64,000 bases of DNA from Thiobacillus sp. (GTDB taxonomy: Bacteria; Pseudomonadota; Gammaproteobacteria; Burkholderiales; Thiobacillaceae), in contig JADFDC010000004.1 in NCBI GenBank assembly GCA_018263115.1, forward strand, positions 50,407 through 114,406, given 5' to 3'. The number at the start of each line of letters is the position of its first letter. Position 1 is the first letter of the stretch. Under the pieces are notes generated by a model that saw nothing but the letters and a program-made list of their open reading frames with translations, did not search any database and was not told the origin of the DNA. The translations under genes and the position numbers were made by a program. This document shows, piece after piece, positions 42,474 through 51,876 of the stretch.

Positions 42474-42965
42474 CTATAAACGCGGTGTCAAGACAACTTC
42501 GCTTCCAGGTTTGTAATCACCGGTCAGCCGCCAGTTGCCAAATTCGGGGGTAAGTTGGACACGATAATGCGCGCCGCTGAGTGCTGGTAATAGCCCTTTG
42601 TAGCCCGAGCCATCCCAGTTCAGCGGGATCGTGTGGTCGTCGCCAGTTCGGGTGGGATGCATGATGTTCAAGTTCAGCTGACCCGTGGCTGTCTCCACAC
42701 GGCCACTAAGTTTCACATGAAGGATATTTCCCTGCGGCTGTAATTGCGCGGCAAGGCCTAGAGACTGAGCGTGACGATCACGTTCCTTGGTCTGGTTGAT
42801 GGCTTTGCCCTGTTTGTAGTAGTCGTCGACAACCAGGCCGTCATTGGAGGTGACAGCAAGCCATGCGGTTGTGAATCCAGCGACGACCGCAACCGTGGGC
42901 ATGATGGCCAGCAGCCAGGGCCAGCGTTCGCGATACCAGGGTTTGGAGGAGGCAAGGGTATTCAT
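42474..42965 (-). CDS. ccoH: FixH-family cbb3 oxidase assembly protein
   Basis: CcoH/FixH is a single-span membrane protein needed for maturation of the cbb3 oxidase. The 163-aa product has one N-terminal helix (WPWLLAIMPTVAVVAGFTTAWLAV), the family's DDYYKQGKAINQTKERD motif just after it, and a periplasmic beta-sandwich domain (LNLNIMHPTRTGDDHTIPLNWDG). It starts two bases after the ccoG stop. The rest of the cco genes lie upstream on the same strand. Confidence 0.9.
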   Translation of the reverse strand: MNTLASSKPWYRERWPWLLAIMPTVAVVAGFTTAWLAVTSNDGLVVDDYYKQGKAINQTKERDRHAQSLGLAAQLQPQGNILHVKLSGRVETATGQLNLNIMHPTRTGDDHTIPLNWDGSGYKGLLPALSGAHYRVQLTPEFGNWRLTGDYKPGSEVVLTPRL

Positions 42966-42967
42966 GT

Positions 42968-44389
42968 TTATCTTCTCAGGAAGCTGGATTTGGTTTCGCT
43001 GATGAGTTCAGGGTCATCTTCTGCCTGAGCTCGAATCATCACCGGCGTAGAGGGTCCCTTGAGATTGATTGGATCAATCAGCAAGCGGACGGGTACGTTG
43101 ATCGATTGCTGAGGTCCTGCTTTCAGGTCCTTTTCATCCGCGACGACCTGGATGTCTTCTGCACCGGTTGCGGTGATCTTGAACTTGTGCAGCTTGTCCT
43201 GCATGTTGAGGATTCGCACAGTGTAAAGATTTTCCAGGCGGCCATCTTCGGTGGAACGGGACAGTGTCAGTCGGTCGCGAATGACCTCAGTTCGCAAGGG
43301 AACACGATTGGCCAGCGTGACGAGAAAGGCGATCATGATGGCTAGCAAGATGGCTGTATAAACCAGGACGCGCGGGCGGAACACATGGGACAGAATATTC
43401 TTGTCCGCGTATTTGCCCTTCATGACGTTCTCGGTGGTGTAGCGGATGAGCCCTTTGGGGTAACCCATTTTTTCCATGACCTGATCGCAGCCATCGATAC
43501 AGGCGGCGCAGCCTATGCACTCGTATTGCAGGCCTTTTCGAATATCAATGCCTGTTGGGCACACTTGCACGCAAATTCCGCAATCCACGCAATCGCCCAT
43601 CCCTTGGGCCTTGTAGTCAAGTTTCTTGCTGCGCGGGCCGCGCGGTTCACCGCGGGCAGGGTCGTAGCTGATGATGAGGGTGTCGGGGTCGAACATCACA
43701 CTCTGGAAGCGCGCGTAGGGGCACATGTATTTGCATACCTGCTCGCGCATGAATCCAGCATTGCCCCAGGTCGCGAATGCGTAAAAGAAAATCCAGAAGG
43801 TTTCCCACGGCCCGGTGTTGAATGTCAGCAACTCATTCCACAAGGTAGTGATCGGTGAGAAATATCCGACAAACGTGAACCCTGTCCAGAATGCAATCAG
43901 GAACCAGAGCAGATGCTTTAATCCGCGCTTGCGGATTTTCTCTACATTCCATGGCAGGGTGTCGAGTTTTTTGCGAGCCAGATGACCGCCTTCAGCCCAT
44001 TCCTCGATCCACATGAAAATTTCCGTGTACACGGTTTGCGGGCAGGCAAACCCGCACCAGAGGCGGCCGGCAACAGCTGTAAAAAGGAACAGCGAGAGAG
44101 CCGATATGACCAGGATACCGGTCAGCCAGATGAAATCCTGAGGCCACAAGGTCAGGTCAAAAATGTAGAACTTGCGGGCTGCCAGATCGAAAAGAATGGC
44201 CTGGTGCCCGTCCCATTTGAGCCAAGGCAGGCCGTAATAAAGAAGTTGGGTGAATAGGACCAGCGCCACACGCCAGTTGGCGAACCAGCCATGCACTGCG
44301 CGCGGCTGAATTTTCTGGCGTACTTCATAAAGCGACTGCTCTTCTTCGCCTTGGGCCTGCTGCTGTGCAGTGGGAGTATTGGGTTCCAT
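42968..44389 (-). CDS. ccoG: Cytochrome c oxidase accessory protein CcoG
   Basis: CcoG (RdxA/FixG) is a membrane iron-sulfur protein that reduces Cu(II) to Cu(I) for cbb3 assembly. The 473-residue protein has several membrane helices in the first 240 residues and a CGFACPQTVYTEIFMWIE motif. Two 4Fe-4S sites follow, CVDCGICVQVCPTGIDI and CIGCAACIDGCDQVM, and a C-terminal immunoglobulin-like FixG domain ends the protein. Two strong hairpins separate it from ccoP upstream. Confidence 0.95.
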   Translation of the reverse strand: MEPNTPTAQQQAQGEEEQSLYEVRQKIQPRAVHGWFANWRVALVLFTQLLYYGLPWLKWDGHQAILFDLAARKFYIFDLTLWPQDFIWLTGILVISALSLFLFTAVAGRLWCGFACPQTVYTEIFMWIEEWAEGGHLARKKLDTLPWNVEKIRKRGLKHLLWFLIAFWTGFTFVGYFSPITTLWNELLTFNTGPWETFWIFFYAFATWGNAGFMREQVCKYMCPYARFQSVMFDPDTLIISYDPARGEPRGPRSKKLDYKAQGMGDCVDCGICVQVCPTGIDIRKGLQYECIGCAACIDGCDQVMEKMGYPKGLIRYTTENVMKGKYADKNILSHVFRPRVLVYTAILLAIMIAFLVTLANRVPLRTEVIRDRLTLSRSTEDGRLENLYTVRILNMQDKLHKFKITATGAEDIQVVADEKDLKAGPQQSINVPVRLLIDPINLKGPSTPVMIRAQAEDDPELISETKSSFLRR

Positions 44390-44449
44390 GTTAATGATTC
44401 GCCAGTGAACTTCTTATTTTATTGGAGTATTCGCTCTGTACCATTAGAA

Positions 44450-44515
44450 GCTCTCTTATCGGTCCGAAGAGACCGATAAGAGAGCCACTACCGTTCCCCT
44501 TGTGGGACGGTAGTG
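44450..44515 (-). promoter_or_regulatory. Two tandem hairpins between ccoP and ccoG
   Basis: Hairpin A pairs 44450-44464 with 44471-44485 (15 bases, perfect, six-base loop). Hairpin B pairs 44486-44494 with 44507-44515 (nine bases) and continues with CCC/GGG after one bulged T. They abut each other. Neither is followed by a T-run on the minus strand, so they look more like RNA processing or stability elements, or partial terminators that lower ccoG expression relative to ccoNOQP. Confidence 0.7.
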
Positions 44516-44532
44516 TGTCAGATCAAGCGGAC

Positions 44533-45543
44533 TTACTTGGCATTAGCCGGTGAGGCTTGAGCAGGCGCTGCTTCAGCGGCGGCAGCGTCTTCCGGTGCGG
44601 TGGCCTCCACAGGGGCAGGCTGCTGTTCGACTTTGGCCATGCCACCACCCAGACCGTACACGTAGGAGGTAAGCAGGTGCACTTTGGCCTCTCCAAGCGC
44701 TTGCAATTGCGCGGGCATGACACCGTTGCGACCCTTGGTGATTGACTCAGCGATGGCTTTTTCTGAACCGCCATACAGCCAGATTTTGTCGGTCAGGTTG
44801 GGCGCGCCCATCGCAGCCATGCCCTTGGCGTCCGCGCCATGACAGGCGGCGCAATTGGTATCAAAATGTGCCTTGCCGGCAGCAGCCATGCCGGCATCGT
44901 GATTTGCGCCGGACAGGGACAGAACGTAGTTGGCAACCTGCTTTGTGCCTTCATCGCCCAGTGCTGCGCCTAGTGCGGGCATCACACCCATGCGGCCATT
45001 GGCGATACTGGCCTTGATGCTTTCCGCATCGCCGCCATACAACCAGTCCTTGTCAACTAGGTTGGGGAAACCCGTAGCGCCGGCAGCATCTGTGCCGTGG
45101 CACTGGGCGCAGTAAGTGTAGAACAAACGTTGTCCCATTTCACGCGCTTCGCCGCTGGCGGCTACCTGTTCGACGGGCTGGCCCATGAACTGGTTGAATA
45201 CGGGGTCGTATTTGGCCTTGGCTTCCTGAATTTCCGCGTCATACTCGCCGAATGAAGTCCAGCCAAGAATGCCCTTGAAGCTGCCCAGGCCGGGATAAAG
45301 CACCAGATAGACCACGCTGAAAATCATCGTGATCCAGAACAGGTTGACCCACCAGCTGGGCAGAGGGTTATTCAGTTCGACCAAGTCGCCATCCCATTTA
45401 TGTTCCATTTCCTGCGCTTTTTCACCGGGGGCGAGCCGCCGGGTCATTTGCGATTTGAGGAAAATTGCCGTGCCAACGATACTGGCCACGGTCAGGATGA
45501 TGATGTACCAACTCCAGAAAGGTGTATCGAATTCTTGCATCAT
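44533..45543 (-). CDS. ccoP: cbb3-type cytochrome c oxidase subunit III
   Basis: CcoP is the dihaem cytochrome c subunit that passes electrons to CcoO/CcoN. The 336-aa protein has two N-terminal membrane helices (WYIIILTVASIVGTAIFL and NLFWITMIFSVVYLVLYPGLG) and two class I cytochrome c domains with CAQCH and CAACH haem sites. An unusual Ala/Glu/Pro-rich C-terminal tail (QQPAPVEATAPEDAAAAEAA) ends it. The first ATG (45543) overlaps the ccoQ stop (ATGA). The second ATG three bases on has better spacing from GGAG, so the true start is one of the two. Confidence 0.96.
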   Translation of the reverse strand: MMQEFDTPFWSWYIIILTVASIVGTAIFLKSQMTRRLAPGEKAQEMEHKWDGDLVELNNPLPSWWVNLFWITMIFSVVYLVLYPGLGSFKGILGWTSFGEYDAEIQEAKAKYDPVFNQFMGQPVEQVAASGEAREMGQRLFYTYCAQCHGTDAAGATGFPNLVDKDWLYGGDAESIKASIANGRMGVMPALGAALGDEGTKQVANYVLSLSGANHDAGMAAAGKAHFDTNCAACHGADAKGMAAMGAPNLTDKIWLYGGSEKAIAESITKGRNGVMPAQLQALGEAKVHLLTSYVYGLGGGMAKVEQQPAPVEATAPEDAAAAEAAPAQASPANAK

Positions 45544-45716
45544 TTTTCTCCGTTTAGATTGGAGGACGGAAGGTCATCGTTTTCTTCGAAGGGAATTTTC
45601 CCGTCTTCTTCAAACCTTGCCTTCCGGCTCGATCCATAAGCCCACCACACGATACCGAGGAAGGTGATGAAAAACACCACTGTCACTACGGTACCGATGA
45701 GGTCGTTGATTTCCAT
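45540..45716 (-). CDS. ccoQ: cbb3-type oxidase subunit CcoQ
   Basis: CcoQ is a small one-helix subunit that stabilises the cbb3 complex. The 58-residue product begins MEINDLIGTVVTVVFFITFL, has one membrane helix ending in GIVWWAYGS, and a charged tail with the usual KIPFEE-like stretch. It lies between ccoO and ccoP, the family's fixed place. Its stop overlaps the ccoP start. Confidence 0.9.
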   Translation of the reverse strand: MEINDLIGTVVTVVFFITFLGIVWWAYGSSRKARFEEDGKIPFEENDDLPSSNLNGEK

Positions 45717-45740
45717 TGATTCAGGCTCGCTGGGTTGATT

Positions 45741-46355
45741 TCATTGGGTTGATTTCATGGCGCGGCCAAGGCTTTGCAGGTAGGCAATCATGGCATCCAT
45801 TTCAGTCTTGCCTTCCAGCTCCTTGGGCGCATTGGCGATTTCCTCATCCGTGTAGGGATGACCCAGTGCCCGCAAAGCTTTCATCTTTGGCTGGATGTCA
45901 CTTGTTGCGAGCGCATTTTCCTGAAGCCATGGGTAAGCCGGCATATTGGATTCAGGCACCACATCGCGCGGATTCAGCAGGTGCACACGATGCCAGTCGT
46001 CCGAATAACGGCCAGCGAGGCGCTGCAGATCGGGACCGGTACGCTTGGAACCCCACAGGAATGGACGGTCGTACACATATTCACCCGCAACGGAGTAATG
46101 GCCATAACGCTCGGTCTCTGCACGGAATGGTCTGACCAGTTGTGAGTGGCAGCCGACGCATCCTTCGCGAATGTAAAGGTCGCGGCCTGACAGTTCCAGG
46201 GCAGAGTAGGGTTTCAGACCCTGAACCGGCTCGGTTACATAACGCTGGAAGTACAGCGGCACGATTTGAACCAGACCGCCCACGCTGATAATCAGAATGG
46301 TCAGAATGATGAGCCAGCCAGTGTTTTTCTCGATGGTTTGATGGGTAAAAGCCAT
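45741..46355 (-). CDS. ccoO: cbb3-type cytochrome c oxidase subunit II
   Basis: CcoO is the monohaem subunit next to the catalytic core. The 204-aa protein has an N-terminal membrane helix ([25 protein letters not shown]) and one haem site, CVGCH, within [26 protein letters not shown]. The family's SNMPAYPWL segment holds the Met ligand. AAGGAG lies six bases before ATG 46355. It follows ccoN with 18 bases between. Confidence 0.96.
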   Translation of the reverse strand: MAFTHQTIEKNTGWLIILTILIISVGGLVQIVPLYFQRYVTEPVQGLKPYSALELSGRDLYIREGCVGCHSQLVRPFRAETERYGHYSVAGEYVYDRPFLWGSKRTGPDLQRLAGRYSDDWHRVHLLNPRDVVPESNMPAYPWLQENALATSDIQPKMKALRALGHPYTDEEIANAPKELEGKTEMDAMIAYLQSLGRAMKSTQ

Positions 46356-46373
46356 GTTTATTCTCCTTTTCCC

Positions 46374-47816
46374 TTAAGCATGTGCATGAGCGGGTGCGGG
46401 AATCGGCGCATTGTCCACCGCTTTGCCCACGCTGATGGTTTTCCACACGTTGTACGCCATGATCAGCATGCCCGCGAAGAACATCAGACCGCCCAGCAGG
46501 CGAATGGTGTAGAAGGGATACATGGCATTCAGTACCTGCGCGAATCCATACTGCAGGGTGCCATCCGGGTTGGAAGCACGCCACATCAGGCCCTGTGCCA
46601 CGCCTGCGATCCACATAGCGGCGATGTAGAGCACCACACCAATTGTGGCGACCCAGAAGTGCGTCGTGACCAGTTTCATGGAGTACATCTCCTCGCGACC
46701 GAACAGACGCGGGATCAGGTAGTACAGGGAGCCGATGGAGATCATCGCCACCCAGCCCAGAGCGCCTGAGTGCACGTGACCGATGGTCCACTCGGTGAAG
46801 TGGGACAGCGCGTTAACGGTCTTCACCGACATCATCGGACCTTCGAAGGTGGACATGCCGTAGAAGGACAATGCGGTAACCAGGAACTTCAGGATTGGGT
46901 CAGTGCGCAGTTTGTGCCACGCACCGGACAGAGTCATGATGCCGTTCATCATGCCGCCCCAGGAAGGTGCCAGCAGTATCAGCGAGAACACCATGCCAAG
47001 TGATTGTGTCCAGTCAGGCAGCGCGGAATATTGCAGGTGATGCGGGCCCGCCCACATGTAGGTGAAGTTCAGCGCCCAGAAGTGGACGATGGACAGGCGA
47101 TATGAGTAGATCGGGCGGCCTGCCTGCTTGGGGATGAAGTAATACATCATGCCCAGGAAGGCGGTAGTCAGGAAGAAGCCCACGGCATTGTGACCATACC
47201 ACCACTGCACCATGGCGTCATGCACGCCTGCGTAAACTGAGTAGGATTTGAGCCATGAACCGCCGAAGAACGCGATTGGCAGTTCCGCGCTGTTGACGAT
47301 GTGTAGTACCGCAATGGTCAAGATATAGGCACCAAAGAACCAGTTGGCCACATAGATATGCGGGGTTTTACGCTTGATCACCGTGCCGAAGAACACGATT
47401 GCAAATGAAACCCATACGACAGCGATCAGCAAGTCAATTGGCCATTCGAGTTCGGCATATTCCTTGGAAGTGCTGATACCCAGAATGAAGGTGACTGCCG
47501 CAAGGACGATGATGAGTTGCCAGCCCCAGAAAGTGACGGCCGCAAGTTTTTCGGCAAACAGCCTGACGTGGCAGGTTCGTTGGACGACGTAATAAATCAC
47601 GGTGAACATCGCCGTGCCGCCAAAGCCGAAAATCACCGCGTTGGTATGCAGGGGCCGTAAACGGCCATAAGTCAGCCAAGGTAACTCGAAATTGAGCGCA
47701 GGCCAGATGAGTTGCGCGGCAATGAGGACACCGACCAGCATGCCCACAATGCCCCACACCAAAGTCATGATGGCGAACTGCCTCACGACCTTGTAGTTGT
47801 ACGTCGTCGCTTCCAT
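46374..47816 (-). CDS. ccoN: cbb3-type cytochrome c oxidase subunit I
   Basis: CcoN is the catalytic subunit with haem b, haem b3 and CuB, and reduces oxygen with high affinity while pumping protons. The 480-residue protein has about 12 membrane helices. Conserved His-rich segments are visible: [16 protein letters not shown] (low-spin haem ligand), [13 protein letters not shown] (CuB and the cross-linked Tyr region) and [20 protein letters not shown] 47816 has a strong AGGAGG. It is the first gene of the ccoNOQPGH run. An FNR box about 220 bases upstream suggests induction when oxygen falls. Confidence 0.97.
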   Translation of the reverse strand: MEATTYNYKVVRQFAIMTLVWGIVGMLVGVLIAAQLIWPALNFELPWLTYGRLRPLHTNAVIFGFGGTAMFTVIYYVVQRTCHVRLFAEKLAAVTFWGWQLIIVLAAVTFILGISTSKEYAELEWPIDLLIAVVWVSFAIVFFGTVIKRKTPHIYVANWFFGAYILTIAVLHIVNSAELPIAFFGGSWLKSYSVYAGVHDAMVQWWYGHNAVGFFLTTAFLGMMYYFIPKQAGRPIYSYRLSIVHFWALNFTYMWAGPHHLQYSALPDWTQSLGMVFSLILLAPSWGGMMNGIMTLSGAWHKLRTDPILKFLVTALSFYGMSTFEGPMMSVKTVNALSHFTEWTIGHVHSGALGWVAMISIGSLYYLIPRLFGREEMYSMKLVTTHFWVATIGVVLYIAAMWIAGVAQGLMWRASNPDGTLQYGFAQVLNAMYPFYTIRLLGGLMFFAGMLIMAYNVWKTISVGKAVDNAPIPAPAHAHA

Positions 47817-48003
47817 AGGGACTCCCTCCTGTTGAAAGTTAAGGTTGATTACCAGAAACTATTTGAAACTTATTTGGACAAATATATCTTGATTGAACGG
47901 ATATTGCAAACCATTCGGTCTTATTGTTGTCTTAAGCGTCCTCAAACAGGATAGCTGATGTTTTTTAGAATAAACAGCTTGGTATTGAAATCTGAAGTCA
48001 TTG

Positions 48004-48045
48004 ATTTTATTGCATCCACGGCTCAGGAAAATTGATATAAATCAA
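48004..48045 (-). promoter_or_regulatory. FNR box and class II promoter of ccoN
   Basis: TTGAT (48032-48036), ATAA, ATCAA (48041-48045) is a perfect FNR/ANR consensus. On the minus strand a TAAAAT -10 candidate lies at 48009-48004, about 32 bases from the centre of the box, which is the spacing of a class II FNR-activated promoter. It predicts a start near 47997 and a leader of about 180 bases before ccoN. Nothing else is visible in the rest of the 262-base ccoS-ccoN gap. Confidence 0.75.
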
Positions 48046-48078
48046 TTTTTCGAGTTTTTCATGTTGTTTCTTGTAATT

Positions 48079-48240
48079 TCAACTGGACTTATCTTCAGGC
48101 TTGTCGTCGTCATGAATAATTGAATGAGCCGGCCCCTCGAGGTCCTCAAATTGCCTGTTGTTGACTGACCAGATGAAAAACCAGGCAATGATTCCAACCA
48201 GAACAAGTCCAAGCGGGATGAGAAGAAACAGTATGTCCAC
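48079..48240 (-). CDS. ccoS: cbb3 oxidase maturation protein CcoS
   Basis: CcoS is a tiny membrane protein needed to load haem and copper into the cbb3 oxidase. The 53-residue product starts at GTG 48240, whose first base is the last base of the ccoI stop (TAGTG). It has one helix (ILFLLIPLGLVLVGIIAWFFIW) and the family's conserved tail QFEDLEGPAHSIIHDDD. The ccoI-ccoS pair lies just upstream of ccoN on the same strand. Confidence 0.9.
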   Translation of the reverse strand: MDILFLLIPLGLVLVGIIAWFFIWSVNNRQFEDLEGPAHSIIHDDDKPEDKSS

Positions 48241-50744
48241 TATATATGGGATGAGGCTGGCGTATTAGTGGATGATCTGGAAGATGTAGCGCTTTCAAAA
48301 TGAGTAAGGCGTAACGCATTCAATACGACCAGCAATGAACTTGCAGACATGCCTATGCCCGCAATCCAGGGAGTTACATGCCCCAAAGCGGCCAAAGGAA
48401 TGGCAACCAGATTGTAGCCCATTGCCCAAGCAAGGTTCTGGTAAATGATGGATCGGGTTTTACGTGCAATGCCAATGCCGTCAGACAGCGCAATCAAACG
48501 TCCGCCCAACATGACCATGTCGGCGGCTGCATGGGCGACATCTGTGCCCTCACCCATGGCGATCGAAACCTGGGCCTGTGCGAGCACGGGCGCATCATTG
48601 ATTCCATCGCCCACCATGCCAACTATGCAACCCTGCGCTTGTAGCTCCTTCACATATGCCAGTTTGTCATCTGGCAAGGCTTCAGCCCGGATTTGGCTAA
48701 TGCCAAGTGACTGAGCGACTGACCCCGCTGCCGATTGGTTGTCGCCCGATAACAGATGAACACGAATGCCATGTGACTTGAGCGAAGCGATCGCACTGGC
48801 AGCATCTGGCCGGATTTCGTCTCCCAGTATCAGCCACCCAATCAGGCCATCAGGACCTGCCAGCGCCAGCAGGGTAGCTGCTTTATGCGCAGGCGATTCG
48901 AACGGGCTTACACCTGCAAAAGCGGGTTTGCCCAAGCGGTAGCATTTACCTTCAATCATGCCTACTACGCCTTCTCCGGGATGATTGACGGGGGATTCGG
49001 CAGCCGCAACCGGCTTACCCGCTGCCTGTTTGATGGCGATGGCGATGGGGTGTTCAGAAGCGGCTTCCAGTGAAGCGGCCAGTTGCAATACCTCATCACG
49101 GGTGTATCCCATCGCAGTCTCGATACCCAGCAGGGTCAGCTTTCCATGAGTCAACGTGCCGGTTTTGTCAAAGACAATGTCGGTGACCTGTGCTAGCGCT
49201 TCCAACGCATGTCCACGCGTGGTCAGCAATCCCAATTTTGTCAGACGGCCCGTGGCGGCAGTAAGGGCGGCTGGCGTTGCAAGGCCCAGTGCGCAGGGAC
49301 AGGTGATGACAAGAATGGATACCGTAATCCAGAAAACCTTTTCCGGGTCGATGACGTACCAGACTGCAGCGATGATTGCGGTCAGCAAAAGCAACAGTCC
49401 TACAAACCAGGATGCGGCACGGTCTGCCAACTGGCCGATTCTGGGTTTCTCGCTCTGGGCACGGTCGAGGAGACGTACGATTGCGGACAGCCGTGTTTCC
49501 TCACCGGTTTTCTCGACTTCCATCACAATCGGACTTTGCTGATTCAACGTGCCGCCGATCAGGATTTCGCTCGGCTTTTTAGTACGAGGCTCGGATTCGC
49601 CAGTCAGCATGGCTTCGACAACAGAAGTCGTTCCGTCCACCAGCTTGCCATCGGCAGGGATGGTCTCCCCGGGTTTGATCAGCACAAAATCTCCCGGCGA
49701 AAGCTGAGCAGCGGGGATTACTTCCTCGGTTCTGGCAGGCCAGTCGGGCAGGCGTGTAGCCACAGCCGGGATAAGTTTGACCAGTTCTTCAGCTGCCTGG
49801 GCGCTACGACGGCGCGCATTCAATTCAAGGAAACGGCCAGTCAGCAGAAGGAAGATGAACATGTTGACCGAGTCATAATAGACATCACCTTGCTGGGTAA
49901 AAGTCGACCAGACACTGGCCAGGAATGCAGATCCCACACCCAGAGCAACAGGAACATCCATGCCCAGTGTCCTGCGTCTAAAATCCCTCCAGGCACCCTG
50001 GAAAAAAGGCCATGCGGAATAGAAAATGACTGGAATGGTCAGGATCAGGCTGGCCCAGCGCATCAGGGCGACGATGTCCGGCGTCATCTCGGCGGGATCG
50101 GCCGTGTAGGTGGGCAAGGCATACATCATCACCTGCATCATGCCCAGGCCGGCGATGGCTAACCGCTTGATGGCCGAATTGCGCTCCTTGCGAAAGATTT
50201 CTTCCTGTTTGCTGGCGTCGAAAGGATGGGCGACATAACCGATTTCCTGGATGGCCCGCAGAATGTCCGACAGCTTGAGCTGGCTGGAATCCCAGCGTAC
50301 GCGCGCGCGACGGGTGGCGTAATTAATCTCGACTGAAAGCACACCTGTCAACTGCGAAAGGTGCCGCTCGTTCAACCACACGCAGGCCGCGCAGACAATG
50401 TTTTCCAGTATCAGTGCGGCCTCGCGGATATTTTCCGGCTCAGTCCTGACAAAGCTTTGCTGAATTTCCGGCAGGTCATACAAGCCAAGTTTTTCCAGTT
50501 CTGATTGGGCATCCTGTGGGGTGGGAGGCAGGGCAGTGCGATGTTCGTAATAGGCTGCCTGCCCCGAGTCGATGATGGTCTGGGCAACAGCCTGGCAGCC
50601 ACGGCAGCAGGCAGGTTCGATGCGCTGCCTGTAGCGGATGGGGTAATCGGCGGATTTCGGAACAGGCTGCCCGCAATGAAAGCAGGCCGTAGTGTCCGCG
50701 GTGGACTCAAAAAAAACGCCCATGCTTGCGGGAGGATTAGCCAT
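48240..50744 (-). CDS. ccoI: Copper-translocating P-type ATPase CcoI
   Basis: CcoI exports Cu across the inner membrane for insertion into cbb3. The 834-residue protein has an N-terminal Cys-rich metal-binding domain (C21-x2-C24, C46, C47, C50) and a heavy-metal-associated domain with CAAC (118-121). Eight membrane helices carry the CPC site in ITCPCALGLATPAAL. The phosphorylation motif DKTGTLTHGKL and the hinge MVGDGINDAPVLAQAQVSIAMGEGTDVA are intact. No convincing ribosome-binding site is seen before ATG 50744; ATG 50723 is an alternative. An eight-base homopolymer near the N-terminus is a possible slippage site. Confidence 0.94.
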   Translation of the reverse strand: MANPPASMGVFFESTADTTACFHCGQPVPKSADYPIRYRQRIEPACCRGCQAVAQTIIDSGQAAYYEHRTALPPTPQDAQSELEKLGLYDLPEIQQSFVRTEPENIREAALILENIVCAACVWLNERHLSQLTGVLSVEINYATRRARVRWDSSQLKLSDILRAIQEIGYVAHPFDASKQEEIFRKERNSAIKRLAIAGLGMMQVMMYALPTYTADPAEMTPDIVALMRWASLILTIPVIFYSAWPFFQGAWRDFRRRTLGMDVPVALGVGSAFLASVWSTFTQQGDVYYDSVNMFIFLLLTGRFLELNARRRSAQAAEELVKLIPAVATRLPDWPARTEEVIPAAQLSPGDFVLIKPGETIPADGKLVDGTTSVVEAMLTGESEPRTKKPSEILIGGTLNQQSPIVMEVEKTGEETRLSAIVRLLDRAQSEKPRIGQLADRAASWFVGLLLLLTAIIAAVWYVIDPEKVFWITVSILVITCPCALGLATPAALTAATGRLTKLGLLTTRGHALEALAQVTDIVFDKTGTLTHGKLTLLGIETAMGYTRDEVLQLAASLEAASEHPIAIAIKQAAGKPVAAAESPVNHPGEGVVGMIEGKCYRLGKPAFAGVSPFESPAHKAATLLALAGPDGLIGWLILGDEIRPDAASAIASLKSHGIRVHLLSGDNQSAAGSVAQSLGISQIRAEALPDDKLAYVKELQAQGCIVGMVGDGINDAPVLAQAQVSIAMGEGTDVAHAAADMVMLGGRLIALSDGIGIARKTRSIIYQNLAWAMGYNLVAIPLAALGHVTPWIAGIGMSASSLLVVLNALRLTHFESATSSRSSTNTPASSHI

Positions 50745-50812
50745 GGGCGTGCAAGTCCAGGCTTGAATCTGTCCGGTAGCATCCGGTGACTGCCTGGGCG
50801 GAGGAGAAAGGG

Positions 50813-50992
50813 TTAATACGGGAAGGCGATAAGGTGAGTCCCCGGCTGGAGTAAAAGCATTGGCTCAATGCCATCGTGTTCTGTAGATTGAAGGTTTTGC
50901 GCATGTGTGGGCTTTTGCCTGTTCCAGTGGACTTCGAAGCAGGCTGAATCATACTGGACGATGAAATCCGGGTGCAGGTTATCGTGCGTCAT
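50813..50992 (-). CDS. Possible small gene upstream of ccoI
   Basis: A 59-codon open frame from ATG 50992 encodes MTHDNLHPDFIVQYDSACFE followed by VHWNRQ and ending in LLLQPGTHLIAFPY. Its composition (aromatic and hydrophilic, no membrane helix) looks like a small folded protein, and codon third positions are GC-biased as in real genes here. There is no strong ribosome-binding site. Apart from this I see nothing in the 432 bases between ccoI and aat except a 12-base tandem duplication. Confidence 0.35.
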   Translation of the reverse strand: MTHDNLHPDFIVQYDSACFEVHWNRQKPTHAQNLQSTEHDGIEPMLLLQPGTHLIAFPY

Positions 50993-51136
50993 CACATGCG
51001 TCTTCTTGGAAAGTGCGGCGCGAAACCATATTGAATGTCGTGTAGCCCATTTCAGCCCAGCGCAACATCAATAAAATACTTAAAAGATTAAATTATCTTA
51101 AATAGATGGCTGATTCCAGTCAACGATTTTGAATCC

Positions 51137-51160
51137 CTGTATCACTGCCTGTATCACTGC
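51137..51160. repeat. 12-base tandem duplication before aat
   Basis: CTGTATCACTGC occurs twice in direct succession (51137-51148, 51149-51160), ending 16 bases before the chosen aat start. It is in a stretch that could be the 5' leader or, with a TTG start at 51129, an in-frame extension. Confidence 0.75.
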
Positions 51161-51176
51161 ATGGCAAAATCTCCGC

Positions 51177-51860
51177 ATGATTCCCTGGTTGTCAGCCGTT
51201 GCGCCTTTCCCATCAGTAGAGAATGCTTTGTCCGTACCCAACGGGCTGCTTGCTGCAGGTGCGGATTTGTCGCCCGAGCGAATACTGGCGGCATACCGTC
51301 AGGGCATTTTCCCGTGGTTCAATCCCGGTGAACCCGTTTTATGGTGGAGTCCGGACCCCCGAATGGTGCTGGTGCCATCCGAATTCAAACTATCGCGGTC
51401 GCTCAGGCAGCGAATGAAAAAGGGCGGCTATGAAATCAGGGTGGACACGTGTTTCAGGCAGGTCATGCAAGCCTGCGGCGAACCCAGGGATGGGCAATCC
51501 GGCAGCTGGATTGGAAGTTCGATGCTTGATGCCTATACGCGCTTGCATAAAATGGGGTTTGCCCATTCCATCGAAACCTGGATTGATGGTGAACTGGCAG
51601 GTGGATTGTATGGGCTGGCGATCGGCCGCATGTTCTATGGTGAGTCCATGTTCACATGGCGTACGGATGCTTCCAAACTGGCCCTGGCGCATTTGTGTAC
51701 ACAGCTTGAAAAATGGAATTTTGGCCTGATCGACTGTCAGATGGAAACAGAGCATCTGGCGTCATTGGGGGCCAAACCCATCTCTCGCGCTGCTTTTATT
51801 CGCGAGCTGAAAGGCTTGGTAGAATTGACTTCAGTTCCAGAACCTTGGCGTTTCGATTGA
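51177..51860 (+). CDS. aat: Leucyl/phenylalanyl-tRNA-protein transferase
   Basis: Aat adds Leu or Phe from tRNA to proteins with N-terminal Arg or Lys, marking them for ClpAP through ClpS. The family N-terminus ([17 protein letters not shown]) points to ATG 51177 and 227 residues; a TTG at 51129 would add 16 unconserved residues. Typical segments are [68 protein letters not shown] and [24 protein letters not shown]. The matching leucyltransferase bpt follows 16 bases downstream. Confidence 0.96.
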   Translation: MIPWLSAVAPFPSVENALSVPNGLLAAGADLSPERILAAYRQGIFPWFNPGEPVLWWSPDPRMVLVPSEFKLSRSLRQRMKKGGYEIRVDTCFRQVMQACGEPRDGQSGSWIGSSMLDAYTRLHKMGFAHSIETWIDGELAGGLYGLAIGRMFYGESMFTWRTDASKLALAHLCTQLEKWNFGLIDCQMETEHLASLGAKPISRAAFIRELKGLVELTSVPEPWRFD

Positions 51861-51876
51861 ACAATTTGCTTCAACC

